Below are positions 52,809 through 61,755 of a DNA stretch of 62,998 nucleotides, piece by piece; positions within the stretch are counted from its first letter, which is position 1; the number at the start of each line of letters is the position of its first letter. Source of the DNA: Chloroflexota bacterium (GTDB taxonomy: Bacteria; Chloroflexota; Anaerolineae; Anaerolineales; UBA11579). The notes under the pieces were generated by a model. It was given only the letters and a program-made list of their open reading frames with translations. It was not told the DNA's origin and ran no database searches. The position numbers and the translations under genes were made by a program. The stretch covers positions 1 through 62,998 of the forward strand of contig JAMCZK010000046.1 in the NCBI GenBank assembly GCA_023485685.1. Direction: 5' to 3'.

Positions 52809-52920
52809 GTTGCGTGTAGATTGGTCTTCGCTCAGTGGAGGCTCCTGCCATTAAAACAAAATGGCCTGAAAGCGATTATAGCCTCCAGGCCAGAAGGGCG
52901 CAAAGTTAGCGCCATCGAGC

Positions 52921-54900
52921 TTATTTGTTTTCTTCTACAATACGCACATATTCGCGGGCTTCGGTTTCCTGCGTGGAGACGCCAAGGAATTTGGCTAATT
53001 CGAGAACCAGGGTGGACTTATGTTCGGCGTCGCGGCGGCTCCAGGTGCGGGTCTTTAATTCGAGGAAGAAACCCAAGGCGGGCTCATCCATGCGGTCCAG
53101 GTTGACGTAGAACTCAGTGTCCTTGAAGCGCACCAGCCAGCGGCGCCGGTCTTTTACGATGTGAATTTCCTCACTGGGTTGGAAATATTCACGGTAGAAG
53201 CGCAGGCTTTGGTTGGCAGGCGCCAGGAAGCGGCTGCGGGAAAGCATGACGTCGCTAGGGAATTCGCGTTCGTGAGGGTCACCCACCAGGGTAAGACGGT
53301 AGCGCACATGGTCCACCTCGCCGCGTTCATTGAGGAACTCATCTTCCCGGTAGCGCAGGATGCCCTGTTGGGGTTTGAATTTGAAATAGGCGTCGTACTC
53401 GCGGTAGTGGCGATTGTAAATGATCTTGATTCCGGGCTTGGTCAGCGCCCCAAGAATGGGTTTGGGATCTTCCACCTTGACCTTGACCTGGATCTCAAAG
53501 CTTTCTTCTTGAGTGGTACCACCGATAGCAATCAGCTTGGAGAGCACCGAAGACTCGCGGGCAATGAGGAAACTATCTATTTCTTTGGCTAAATCGGCAG
53601 CGTGCGCGAGCATCTCGCTCTCATCCAATGTAAGCAATTCATGATGGCGCATTACCCATTTGCCATTTACCATCACGTCGCTGACGTCAGTGGCCTTGGT
53701 GGCATAGACGAGCTGGGCGTAGACGCTGTTCGGGTCGCGGCGGAAATGGGGCGAGTTATGCACTTGATTGATATCGACAAGGATGAGGTCGGCGCGTTTG
53801 CCGGCTTCCAGAGAACCGGTGCGTTGGCCAATGTGCAGCGCCTGGGCACCCAAGCGGGTGGCCATGAGCAATGCGGTCTGGGCGGGCAGGGAGGTGGGAT
53901 CGTTGGTGTGGAACTTTGATAGGAAAGCCGCCAGGCGCACTTCCTCAAACATATCCAGGTCGTTGTTGGAGGCGGGACCATCGGTGCCGATGCCGACGTT
54001 GAGGCCAGCGTTGAGCATCTCCGCCACGGGCGCCGCGCCGGAAGCCAGCTTTAGATTCGAAGAGGGGTTATGTGCAATTCCCGCGCCGTGATGCTTCAGG
54101 GTATTGATTTCACCGGCGTCCACGTGCACGCAATGGGCTGCCAGCACCTTAGCATCGAAGAGGTTTTGCTTCTTCACGTAAGGCACCACCGGCATCCCCC
54201 AGTCGCGGCGGGCGTTTTCCACTTCGAAGGCGGTCTCAGCGATGTGGGTGTGCAGGGGCACATCGAACTCGGCGGCTAAGGCTGCGGAAGCGCGCAGGAT
54301 CTCCTCGGTGCAGCTGTACGGCGCATGCGGGGAAACAGCCGGGACGATGAGCGGGTGGTTCAGCCATTGTTCGATAAACTGGCGAGTGGCAGCCAGCGAA
54401 TCTTCGAAGGATTGCGCGTCCGGCGAGGGGAAGCGCATGATCGTTTGCCCACAGACGGCGCGCAGCCCTGCGGCGGCTGTGGCCTCGGCTACCGAGGACT
54501 CGAAGTAATACATATCTGCAAAGGTGGTCACGCCGGAGCGAATGAATTCCGCGCAACCGATGGACGTACCCAGGCGCACGAATTCGGGGTTTACGAATTC
54601 GCGCTCCACCGGCATGATGTAGCCCATCAGCCATACATCCAGGCGCAGGTCGTCGGCCAGACCGCGCAGCAGGGTCATGGGCACATGGGTGTGGGCGTTG
54701 ACCAGGCCAGGCATCAGCACCTTGCCGCCGCAATCCACGATTTCCTTGGCGTCGAATTTCTTGCGCAGCTCTGCTTCGGGCCCTGCGGCCAGGATGGTGT
54801 CCCCTTTGATGGCAAGGGCGCCAACCTCAAATTGGTTCATGGCTTCGTCCATGGCGAGAACGAGAGCGTTTGTAAATAGAAGATCCGCTTTTTCAGCCAC
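52921..54900 (-). CDS. MTA/SAH deaminase-like amidohydrolase fused to a CYTH-like domain
   Basis: 659 residues; GTG 54900 has an AAAAGGA site. Residues 1 to about 445 are an amidohydrolase of the SAH/MTA deaminase (chlorohydrolase) type: NAHTHVPMTLLRG, HTHIAETAFE, AAHCVHVDAGE and GTDGPASNND supply the metal and catalytic residues. Residues from about 465 look like a CYTH/triphosphate tunnel domain (FEIQVKVKVEDP, LGALTKPGIKIIYNRHYREYDAYF, ARFLAPANQ and FFLELKTRTWSRRDAEHKS). The pair would link adenosine-nucleoside deamination to a polyphosphate or nucleotide-binding module. The function of the join is unknown. Confidence 0.85.
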   Translation of the reverse strand: MAEKADLLFTNALVLAMDEAMNQFEVGALAIKGDTILAAGPEAELRKKFDAKEIVDCGGKVLMPGLVNAHTHVPMTLLRGLADDLRLDVWLMGYIMPVEREFVNPEFVRLGTSIGCAEFIRSGVTTFADMYYFESSVAEATAAAGLRAVCGQTIMRFPSPDAQSFEDSLAATRQFIEQWLNHPLIVPAVSPHAPYSCTEEILRASAALAAEFDVPLHTHIAETAFEVENARRDWGMPVVPYVKKQNLFDAKVLAAHCVHVDAGEINTLKHHGAGIAHNPSSNLKLASGAAPVAEMLNAGLNVGIGTDGPASNNDLDMFEEVRLAAFLSKFHTNDPTSLPAQTALLMATRLGAQALHIGQRTGSLEAGKRADLILVDINQVHNSPHFRRDPNSVYAQLVYATKATDVSDVMVNGKWVMRHHELLTLDESEMLAHAADLAKEIDSFLIARESSVLSKLIAIGGTTQEESFEIQVKVKVEDPKPILGALTKPGIKIIYNRHYREYDAYFKFKPQQGILRYREDEFLNERGEVDHVRYRLTLVGDPHEREFPSDVMLSRSRFLAPANQSLRFYREYFQPSEEIHIVKDRRRWLVRFKDTEFYVNLDRMDEPALGFFLELKTRTWSRRDAEHKSTLVLELAKFLGVSTQETEAREYVRIVEENK

Positions 54901-54949
54901 TCGTAGTCCTTTTAAATTTCCTTAGTGTACCTTTATTCCCTTCGAATAT

Positions 54950-56116
54950 TCAGACCGTTGAGCTCTCTTTAAGCAATTCACGCCGGAGAACGCTGAGGGC
55001 AAGATTGACAGCCCATTCTGGCGCCTGCAAAATATGGCCGCCAAAGGATAAGGTGTAGTGATGCTCGTGGCTTAAGCCTTCGATAGAGATTTCTAATTCA
55101 TGTTTTTTGGCGCCAGCACGCAATTCCACTCCCAGCACGACGTCTGCACTGACTTCTTTGGCATACTGGCGAGCGAGATCCTTCAATGGTTGCGTTTTGA
55201 CCCCCACATTTAGGATCTCCCCGCCGACGAATGCATTCCCTTGCCCTGTGAGTGCTTTGATGACCAGGCCTTCCAGGCCTTTTTCGATGACAGCCAGTTT
55301 CCTTTTGCGGACGGCGGTCTCTTCCAGCACGGCTCGGGCGAGCGTTTCCTCATCCGTGCCGTAAACCCAGTCACCCAGGCGCTGGCGGGTTTGTACTTCC
55401 AATTCGGCTAACATTTCCTTGGCTCGCTCGGGACTGGCGGCTTTGGCAGTCAGGCGTACGTCCACTGTTCCAGGGTGAGCCGACAAGCCAACTGTCGGGT
55501 TGGGCAGCTTTTCGAGGTCAGCGATCTTTTCATCAATCTGGGATTCACCTACTCCGGCAATATGAAGGATGCGGGTACGGATCACAGCACCGCGCCCGAA
55601 ACGCTTTTCCAAATAGGGAAAAACGCCATGTTCCAGGATGTAGGCCATCTCCCCTGGAACGCCCGGCATGGAAATCACGACAGAGTCATTGCGTTCTATC
55701 AGGAAGGCGGGCGCGGTACCCACTGCATTCTCCAGTATTTGCGCTCCCTGCGGCAGATAGGCCTGACGTTTGTTGTTTTCGGTCGGCGTGCGTCCAAAGC
55801 GGGCGAAACGCTCCTGGATTTGCTTCCATAGTTCATCTTTGAACTCAAGCTCCACGCCCAATGCTCCGGCGATCCCTTCACGGGTCACGTCGTCTACGGT
55901 GGGGCCCAGGCCTCCGGTGCAAAGCAGGATCTGGGAGCGAGTGAGCGCGTGTTGCACGGCTTCGGCGATGCGCCCCTCGTTATCGCCTACAGTGGACGTG
56001 TAAAACAGATCAATACCGGCCTCGCGCAGTTGGCGCGCCAGATATTGAGTATTCGTGTCCACGATTTCACCGAGCAAGAGTTCGGTGCCGATGGTGAGGA
56101 TTTCAGCGGATGGCAT
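54950..56116 (-). CDS. CinA-like protein with degenerate C-terminal deamidase domain
   Basis: 388 residues. The N-terminal half is a MoCF/COG1058 domain (GTELLLGEIVDTN, LCTGGLGPTVDD, MPGVPGEM). The C-terminal half aligns in position with CinA deamidase but the ESCTGG nucleophile segment reads EKGLEG (KLAVIEKGLEGL), so the catalytic serine is missing. It probably cannot deamidate NMN; it may keep the nucleotide-pyrophosphatase function described for the N-terminal family. It lies 11 nt after the upstream oxidoreductase gene on the same strand. Confidence 0.85.
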   Translation of the reverse strand: MPSAEILTIGTELLLGEIVDTNTQYLARQLREAGIDLFYTSTVGDNEGRIAEAVQHALTRSQILLCTGGLGPTVDDVTREGIAGALGVELEFKDELWKQIQERFARFGRTPTENNKRQAYLPQGAQILENAVGTAPAFLIERNDSVVISMPGVPGEMAYILEHGVFPYLEKRFGRGAVIRTRILHIAGVGESQIDEKIADLEKLPNPTVGLSAHPGTVDVRLTAKAASPERAKEMLAELEVQTRQRLGDWVYGTDEETLARAVLEETAVRKRKLAVIEKGLEGLVIKALTGQGNAFVGGEILNVGVKTQPLKDLARQYAKEVSADVVLGVELRAGAKKHELEISIEGLSHEHHYTLSFGGHILQAPEWAVNLALSVLRRELLKESSTV

Positions 56117-56127
56117 GTTTGGAATAA

Positions 56128-57285
56128 TTAAACGACATTGTATTCCACGATGAGTCGCTCTTCTTCGAACCGGGCTAAATCAAGCATGGACACGTCCACG
56201 GTGCTTGCTGAGCCATCCAGGATAATCTCGGACATGAGTTTGCCTGCCACCGGACCGTGCATGAAGCCGTGCCCGGAGAAGCCGGCTACCACGTAGAAAC
56301 CCTCGACGGATGTCTTGCCGAAGATGGGATGTGCATCCGGGGTGACTTCGTAGAGCCCGGCCCAATGCGAGGCCAGCCCGGCGTGCTCGAGAAGCGGTAA
56401 ACGCTGGGTGGCGGCTTCCAGATTTACTAACTCAAAATCCTGGTTAACGGTTTGATCGAGACCGGGTTGCTCGTTGGGGTTGGACATGCCGGTTAGCAGC
56501 CCGTCGCCCTCGCGGTGGAAATAAAGCGATTGGGCGAAGTCGATGACGAAGGGGAAATCGGCAGGGAGCTCGGGTAACGGAGTGGTGGTGAGCATTTGGC
56601 GGCGGATAGGTGTGATCGGGATTGCAACACTGGCCATTTGGCCTATTAAACCGGCCCAGGGCCCGGCCGCGTTGACTACCACCGGGGCAGCTATGCTGCC
56701 CCGTGTTGTTTGCACTTCGTTGATCTTCCCACTGTTAACCTTGAGGTCGATCACTTCCATGCCGGTCAAACAATGTACGCCAAGCTTGGCAGCCGCATGG
56801 ATGTAACCCATTACCACGCCGTTGGGATCACAGAGGCCGTCGTCGGCGTTGAAAGTACCGGCCTGAATATCCTCCAGGCGCATCAGTGGTAAGCGCTTGC
56901 GGATTTCATCGCTGTTTAGTAATTCCGTTGGCACACCCAGCCGGTTTTGAAGGGCTACGTTATGCTTAAAAGTCTCGATGTCCTTCTCGTTGTTCAGTAA
57001 AAAGAGGTAGCCGCATTTACGGTAATCCACATTCTGGCCGAGGTCTTCGGGGAATCGTTCCAGCATGGGCAGGCTCGCCAGTGAGAGACGAACATTTACT
57101 TCGGTGGCGAATTGATAACGCACGCCACCTGCGCAGCGGCCGGTTGCCCCTTGACCAAAGAATTCTTCCTTCTCGAGCAGTAGGATGTCTTTGACGCCGC
57201 GAGCGGCTAGATGGTACGCAGTCGAAGCCCCCATCACACCGCCGCCGATCACTACGATGGACGCGGTTTTCGGAAGTGTGGTCAT
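56128..57285 (-). CDS. FAD-dependent oxidoreductase (DAO / sarcosine oxidase-like)
   Basis: About 385 residues from ATG 57285 (a TTG lies 6 nt upstream). FAD-binding Rossmann motif VIGGGVMGASTAYHLAARG near the N-terminus and GQGATGRCAGGVRYQF, typical of the D-amino-acid and sarcosine oxidase group. The C-terminal part has YEVTPDAHPIFG, YVVAGFSGHGFMHGP and the usual flavin-contact glycines. Oxidises an amine or amino acid. The OCD-like gene, separated by a palindromic gap, suggests amino-acid catabolism. Confidence 0.9.
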   Translation of the reverse strand: MTTLPKTASIVVIGGGVMGASTAYHLAARGVKDILLLEKEEFFGQGATGRCAGGVRYQFATEVNVRLSLASLPMLERFPEDLGQNVDYRKCGYLFLLNNEKDIETFKHNVALQNRLGVPTELLNSDEIRKRLPLMRLEDIQAGTFNADDGLCDPNGVVMGYIHAAAKLGVHCLTGMEVIDLKVNSGKINEVQTTRGSIAAPVVVNAAGPWAGLIGQMASVAIPITPIRRQMLTTTPLPELPADFPFVIDFAQSLYFHREGDGLLTGMSNPNEQPGLDQTVNQDFELVNLEAATQRLPLLEHAGLASHWAGLYEVTPDAHPIFGKTSVEGFYVVAGFSGHGFMHGPVAGKLMSEIILDGSASTVDVSMLDLARFEEERLIVEYNVV

Positions 57286-57320
57286 AAGCAATAGGCCATA
57301 ATTCCCTTCTTAGAAAGGTA

Positions 57321-57376
57321 TTGCGTATTACGTGTTGCGCATTGCCCGTGATAAATACGCAACACGTAATATGCAA
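57321..57376. repeat. 19-bp inverted repeat between the oxidoreductase and OCD-like genes
   Basis: Arms 57321-57339 and 57358-57376 (TTGCGTATTACGTGTTGCG / CGCAACACGTAATATGCAA) match at 18 of 19 positions with an 18-nt spacer. It lies in the 103-nt gap after the OCD-like stop. May act as a terminator or be a dispersed repeat. Confidence 0.7.
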
Positions 57377-57388
57377 TATGTATGCACC

Positions 57389-58375
57389 TCACCATTCGAC
57401 CTCTGTTCCCAACCCCAACTTGCGCGCATTCTTGACTGCCAGGCGCGCGGCCACTGCGTCCTGCACCGCCACGCCTACGGATTTGAATAGCGTGATTTGT
57501 TCGGGCGCGCTGCGCCCGGGTTGCGTGCCCAGAATAATTTCTCCGATTTCGGCAATCTGTGTTTCCTCGATGGATTTCTTTTGCAGCGGGATGGCAATGT
57601 CACCCGACTCGGCCTGGGCGGCACTGCGACTGTCTACGGTGACGCGAGCGCGAGCCACCGTTTCGTCCGGGATCTCTTGCATGCCCGGGGTATACGAGCC
57701 AACTCCATTTATGTGCGCTCCGGGTTTTAGATCGCGGTCTGCGAAGACAGGAGTGTTGCTGGTGGTGGCTGCACTGATGATGTCGGCGTTTTCCACGGCC
57801 TCGGCGGGGGTCTGCGCAGCGCGGAGGTCCTTTGGGATACGACCGCGAGCGGCCATCTCAGACAGAAAAGTCTGCACCTGTTCTGAGTTGAGGTCGTAGA
57901 CCCAAGCCGTCTCAACGTCACGCACTTCGCAGGCAGCTTTAAGTTGAGTGCGTGCCTGCACACCGGCGCCGAAAATGGCCAGGGTTCTGGCGTCTTTACG
58001 TGCCAGCACATCGGTGGCCGCCCCGCAGCCGGCGCCGGTGCGGATGGCGGTCAGGCTGCCGCCTTCGAGCAGCGCCTCCACGGCGCCGGTTTCTGCGTTC
58101 AGCACTAGAACACCGGCGTGGATGAAGGGCAATCCGCGGGCCGGATTCCTATCGAAAAGGGAGACTATTTTGACGGCGAGAGCCTGTCCGGCTTCGTCAT
58201 CCACGAAGGCGGGCATAAAGATGCTCAGGCCTTCGTTGGGCTTTACGGGTAGCCGCAACCGCAGCGGCACCTCGGCTTTGCCCGCGGAAAGCGCGGCGTA
58301 GGCGCGCTTCATCGCTTCAATGCATTCGGCCATGGGCAGCGCCTGGCGGATTTCGCCGGCGTTGAGGATCAGCAT
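57389..58375 (-). CDS. Ornithine cyclodeaminase / mu-crystallin family protein
   Basis: 328 residues, normal length. NAD(P)-binding segment FGAGVQARTQLKAA (about residues 133-147) and family patterns RLPVKPNEGLSIFMPAF, GSLTAIRTGAGCGAAT and GSYTPGMQEI. Members convert ornithine to proline, or reduce/deaminate other amino or imino acids. It begins about 75 nt after the livF stop, with a terminator between. Together with the downstream FAD oxidoreductase it suggests amino-acid catabolism linked to the Liv importer. Confidence 0.88.
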   Translation of the reverse strand: MLILNAGEIRQALPMAECIEAMKRAYAALSAGKAEVPLRLRLPVKPNEGLSIFMPAFVDDEAGQALAVKIVSLFDRNPARGLPFIHAGVLVLNAETGAVEALLEGGSLTAIRTGAGCGAATDVLARKDARTLAIFGAGVQARTQLKAACEVRDVETAWVYDLNSEQVQTFLSEMAARGRIPKDLRAAQTPAEAVENADIISAATTSNTPVFADRDLKPGAHINGVGSYTPGMQEIPDETVARARVTVDSRSAAQAESGDIAIPLQKKSIEETQIAEIGEIILGTQPGRSAPEQITLFKSVGVAVQDAVAARLAVKNARKLGLGTEVEW

Positions 58376-58400
58376 GACAGCATTCTAATTCTTAAACAAA

Positions 58401-58431
58401 ACCGCGCGATACATATTCTGTATCGCACGGT
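58401..58431 (-). terminator. Intrinsic terminator after livF
   Basis: Arms ACCGCGCGATACA (58401-58413) and TGTATCGCACGGT (58419-58431) match at 12 of 13 positions. On the minus strand it is followed by TTTTGTTTAAG. Closes the liv operon. Confidence 0.85.
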
Positions 58432-58449
58432 TCTCAATATAGAGGTGAA

Positions 58450-59163
58450 TTATTCAACACCCAAATAAGATTTCTGAACCATCTCATTATTAGCCAGGTT
58501 TTCGGCTGTGTCGCTTAGCACAATCTGGCCGGTTTGCAATACATAACCGCGATGGGCAATCGAAAGCGCCATCAGCGCGTTTTGTTCAACCAGCAAAATA
58601 GTCGTGCCTTCTTTGTTGATTTCCTTGATGATCTCGAATATGCCTTCAACAAGGATCGGGGCCAACCCCATCGACGGTTCATCCATGAGCATCAATTTGG
58701 GGTGTGCCATAAGCGCTCGGCCGGTGGCCAGCATCTGCTGCTCGCCACCGGAAAGCGTGCCCGCTGGCTGTTTATGGCGCTCCTTGAGACGTGGAAATAG
58801 TTTAAATACACGTTCTTTGTCTTTGTTGATTCCCGCGCTATCGTTGCGACTATAGGCGCCCATTTGGAGATTCTCGTCTACTGAAAGCTGGGAGAACACC
58901 CCTCGGCCCTCAGGTACCATGGCGATCCCTTTGAAGGCGAGTTCATGAGCATGGTAAGTTGCCAAATCTTCGCCGTTCAGCTTTATGCTTCCCTCTCGCG
59001 GTTTGAGCAATCCGCTGATGGCACGCAGGGTGGTTGTTTTGCCTGCTCCATTGGCTCCAATCAGTGTGACGATTTCGCCTTCATTGACTTCCAGCGAGAT
59101 CCCTTTTAGGGCGTGGATGTTTCCGTAGTAGGTATGGATGTCTTTGACATCTAACATGGCCAT
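58450..59163 (-). CDS. livF: Branched-chain amino acid ABC transporter ATPase, LivF-type
   Basis: 237 residues, normal length. Walker A (GANGAGKTTT), signature (LSGGEQQMLATGRAL) and Walker B (LMLMDEPSMGLAP) intact, with the switch His region TILLVEQN. Second ATPase of a hydrophobic amino-acid importer; it pairs with LivG. Last gene of the operon, 11 nt after livG. Confidence 0.95.
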   Translation of the reverse strand: MAMLDVKDIHTYYGNIHALKGISLEVNEGEIVTLIGANGAGKTTTLRAISGLLKPREGSIKLNGEDLATYHAHELAFKGIAMVPEGRGVFSQLSVDENLQMGAYSRNDSAGINKDKERVFKLFPRLKERHKQPAGTLSGGEQQMLATGRALMAHPKLMLMDEPSMGLAPILVEGIFEIIKEINKEGTTILLVEQNALMALSIAHRGYVLQTGQIVLSDTAENLANNEMVQKSYLGVE

Positions 59164-59174
59164 GAGGTAGCTCC

Positions 59175-59972
59175 CTAATGAACCTTGGTAGTCTTCAAAC
59201 CAGTAGCCGCCCCACGGCCCAGGTAAGCCTCAATGACCGCGGGGTTGTTTTGGATATCGCTGGCGCTGCCTTCTGCTATTTTGGATCCGTAATCCAAAAC
59301 GGTGATCTGTTCACTAATGTCCATCACGACGCGCATATGGTGTTCGATCAGCAGGATGGTGATTTGCAACTGATCGCGCAGGTCACGGATAAAGCGAGTG
59401 AGTTCATTGGTTTCCTGCGGGTTCATGCCGGCGGTGGGTTCGTCGAGTAACAGCAGCTTTGGTTTGCTGGCCAAGGCTCGGGCGATCTCCAGGCGGCGCT
59501 GGGCGCCGTAGGGAAGGTTGCGGGCTAGATGATCTCCGATTCCGCGCAAACCAACAAAACGCAATAATCGTCGAGCTTCTTCGACGGCCGATTTTTCTTC
59601 TCTGTTGAAACGTGGCGTTCGTATCACGGCGTCGAGAAAGTTATTCTTGAGCAAGGAGTGTTCGCCTACTAACACATTTTCTATAGCAGTCATGTTTGCG
59701 AACAAGCGGATATTCTGATATGTGCGTGCCGCGCCCAAACGAGTCACCCGATCCGGGGATAGGCCTTGAATCTCATGGCCATTAAATATGATACGGCCCT
59801 CTTCAGGATTGTAGAAACCAGTCACACAATTGAAGAAGGTGGTTTTCCCAGCGCCGTTGGGGCCGATGACGCTGGAAATCGAATTCTCTTCTATCTCCAG
59901 GTCTAACTTATTGACGGCCAGCAAGCCGCCGAATCGTTTGGTAACGCCTTTTGCAGTAAGGATTGCGGCCAT
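59175..59972 (-). CDS. livG: Branched-chain amino acid ABC transporter ATPase, LivG-type
   Basis: 265 residues. Walker A (GPNGAGKTT), signature region in the LPYGAQRRLEIARAL form typical of LivG, and Walker B (LLLLDEPTAGMNP). The H-loop is in ILLIEHHM. It powers transport with LivF and contacts LivM/LivH. Separated from livM by 9 nt. Confidence 0.95.
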   Translation of the reverse strand: MAAILTAKGVTKRFGGLLAVNKLDLEIEENSISSVIGPNGAGKTTFFNCVTGFYNPEEGRIIFNGHEIQGLSPDRVTRLGAARTYQNIRLFANMTAIENVLVGEHSLLKNNFLDAVIRTPRFNREEKSAVEEARRLLRFVGLRGIGDHLARNLPYGAQRRLEIARALASKPKLLLLDEPTAGMNPQETNELTRFIRDLRDQLQITILLIEHHMRVVMDISEQITVLDYGSKIAEGSASDIQNNPAVIEAYLGRGAATGLKTTKVH

Positions 59973-59981
59973 GGGAATCTC

Positions 59982-61745
59982 CTAAGGCTGGAGCTCGCCG
60001 GGCTCCGGCTCATGCAATTCGAGTTTACGCGTTTCTTCCGGAAGTAAACCTTCCGGTTTGTAGATCATCATGCCTACCAATACGGCTCCGAAGACCAATA
60101 GACGGAATTCTGAAAATTCGCGCAGCAGTTCAGGCAAGGCTACCAGCGCAAGAGCGCCCACTAATACACCGGGCAAACTGCCCATTCCTCCGACAATGAT
60201 GAGCGCAAGAATGTTGATGGAAACCAGCAACCCGAAACTTCCCGGAATGATGCTGCTCAGTTTGGTGGCAAAGATGGCTCCTGCAAACCCCGAAAAAGCC
60301 GCGCCGGAAGCGAAGGCCAATAATTTGGACGTCACTAAATTAATGCCCATGGCCGAAGCTACATCTTCGTCTTCACGGATTGCTTTCCATGCCCTACCCA
60401 CGCGTGAATCCCGCAAACGCCAGGCGATAAACGCGACAATGGCACAGATGATCAGTACGACATGAAAAAGTTCAGTTGGTCGGGTGAGGTTCTGACCTGC
60501 AACCATGATAGGAGCGATCTTCACAATGCCTTGCGCTCCTCCGATGTATGGCTTCAGGAAATCCGAAAAGGCCAAAATACGAATGATCTCCCCAAACCCA
60601 AGAGTGACGATGGCCAGGTAATCCCCGCGCATCTTGAGGACCGGGATCCCCAGGATAATCCCAGCCAGGCAGGCAACTCCGACCGCAATGGGGAGGGCTT
60701 CCCAGAAGGTCAGCCCCAAGGAGAACAAAATCAGGCCGCGCCCAGCGCCTACTGCAGTGCTGGTTGCTACGGCCATTGTATAAGCTCCGAGCGCAAAGAA
60801 GGCAACATAGCCCAAATCCAGAAGCCCCGCATAACCCACGACGATATTTAGACCCAAGCCCATGAGAATGTAAAGTCCAACCGTGTTGGCAACGTCGCTC
60901 AGGTAGATTCCGAACAGTTGAGGTAATTGCCAGAGAATAAGAAAAATTACCAGCAATAGCGTTGCATTCAGCCCACGTTGGGCGTTGACTGGAAGCGCCG
61001 CTTTTCGAGCTTGCACCTGAGAGCCGAGTCGACCGCCAAACATTTGTGATAAGGTGCTAAAGGCCGCAACGAGTGAAAAAATCACAGCGGCTCCAATCAC
61101 GGATACGCCTTTTTGGTTGCGAGTACCAAGGATCCACGAAACACTTTCTTCGATGGGCTTGCCGACAATGAGGGTGCGCAATAATTCCCCGAGCAGCCCA
61201 ATGACCAATACCCAGATGATGCCTGAGGTGACCGCTTTGCGCATCTTCGTAGGAGCTACGTATAGCAAACCTGCAAATAACCCAATCACGAACCCGTAAG
61301 CGAGTAACAGCCCCAAAGCAGGCACCAACTGGCCAGGAAGATCTTTTTCAAAAGTGAGGATACGGATCAGGCTTGGCGAGATATTAACGAAAATTGGGCG
61401 TAAATTAACCAGCTGGCTAAACCAAATCAGGATGCCTAATGTCGCGGTGGCAAGCAATCCGCTAACAACCGCCCCCAGGATCTGGGATAAACGAGAATGG
61501 CTGGAATTGCGACTAGCCGCGATGCTGCTGCTAACGAAAATGGCGCCGGCTAAGACCGTCTGGCCCATTGTAATAACGCCCCCAACGATGTCGCGTCCGT
61601 GGAAGGTCTCCACCATGCCGATGATGGATACTAAAACGGCCATCAATCCACCAATCAGCCCGATGCGCAAAAGGCCTTTCCAGTCGAAAGCTAGGGTCTT
61701 GTTGGAGAATGAAGAAAGTTGCCCAGTTTGTACTTTCGCAGTCAT
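59982..61745 (-). CDS. livM: Branched-chain amino acid ABC transporter permease, LivM-type, with N-terminal extension
   Basis: 587 residues, about 200 longer than most LivM proteins. The C-terminal region (from about 270) is a typical LivM permease with GLGLNIVVGYAGLLDLGYVAFFALGAYT, GDYLAIVTLGFGEIIRI and the EAA-like VGRAWKAIREDEDVASAMGIN. The N-terminal 250 residues add about six membrane helices. The extra region may be a duplicated or accessory membrane domain; function unknown. It begins 10 nt after livH. Confidence 0.92.
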   Translation of the reverse strand: MTAKVQTGQLSSFSNKTLAFDWKGLLRIGLIGGLMAVLVSIIGMVETFHGRDIVGGVITMGQTVLAGAIFVSSSIAASRNSSHSRLSQILGAVVSGLLATATLGILIWFSQLVNLRPIFVNISPSLIRILTFEKDLPGQLVPALGLLLAYGFVIGLFAGLLYVAPTKMRKAVTSGIIWVLVIGLLGELLRTLIVGKPIEESVSWILGTRNQKGVSVIGAAVIFSLVAAFSTLSQMFGGRLGSQVQARKAALPVNAQRGLNATLLLVIFLILWQLPQLFGIYLSDVANTVGLYILMGLGLNIVVGYAGLLDLGYVAFFALGAYTMAVATSTAVGAGRGLILFSLGLTFWEALPIAVGVACLAGIILGIPVLKMRGDYLAIVTLGFGEIIRILAFSDFLKPYIGGAQGIVKIAPIMVAGQNLTRPTELFHVVLIICAIVAFIAWRLRDSRVGRAWKAIREDEDVASAMGINLVTSKLLAFASGAAFSGFAGAIFATKLSSIIPGSFGLLVSINILALIIVGGMGSLPGVLVGALALVALPELLREFSEFRLLVFGAVLVGMMIYKPEGLLPEETRKLELHEPEPGELQP

Positions 61746-61755
61746 CTTTGCTTCC

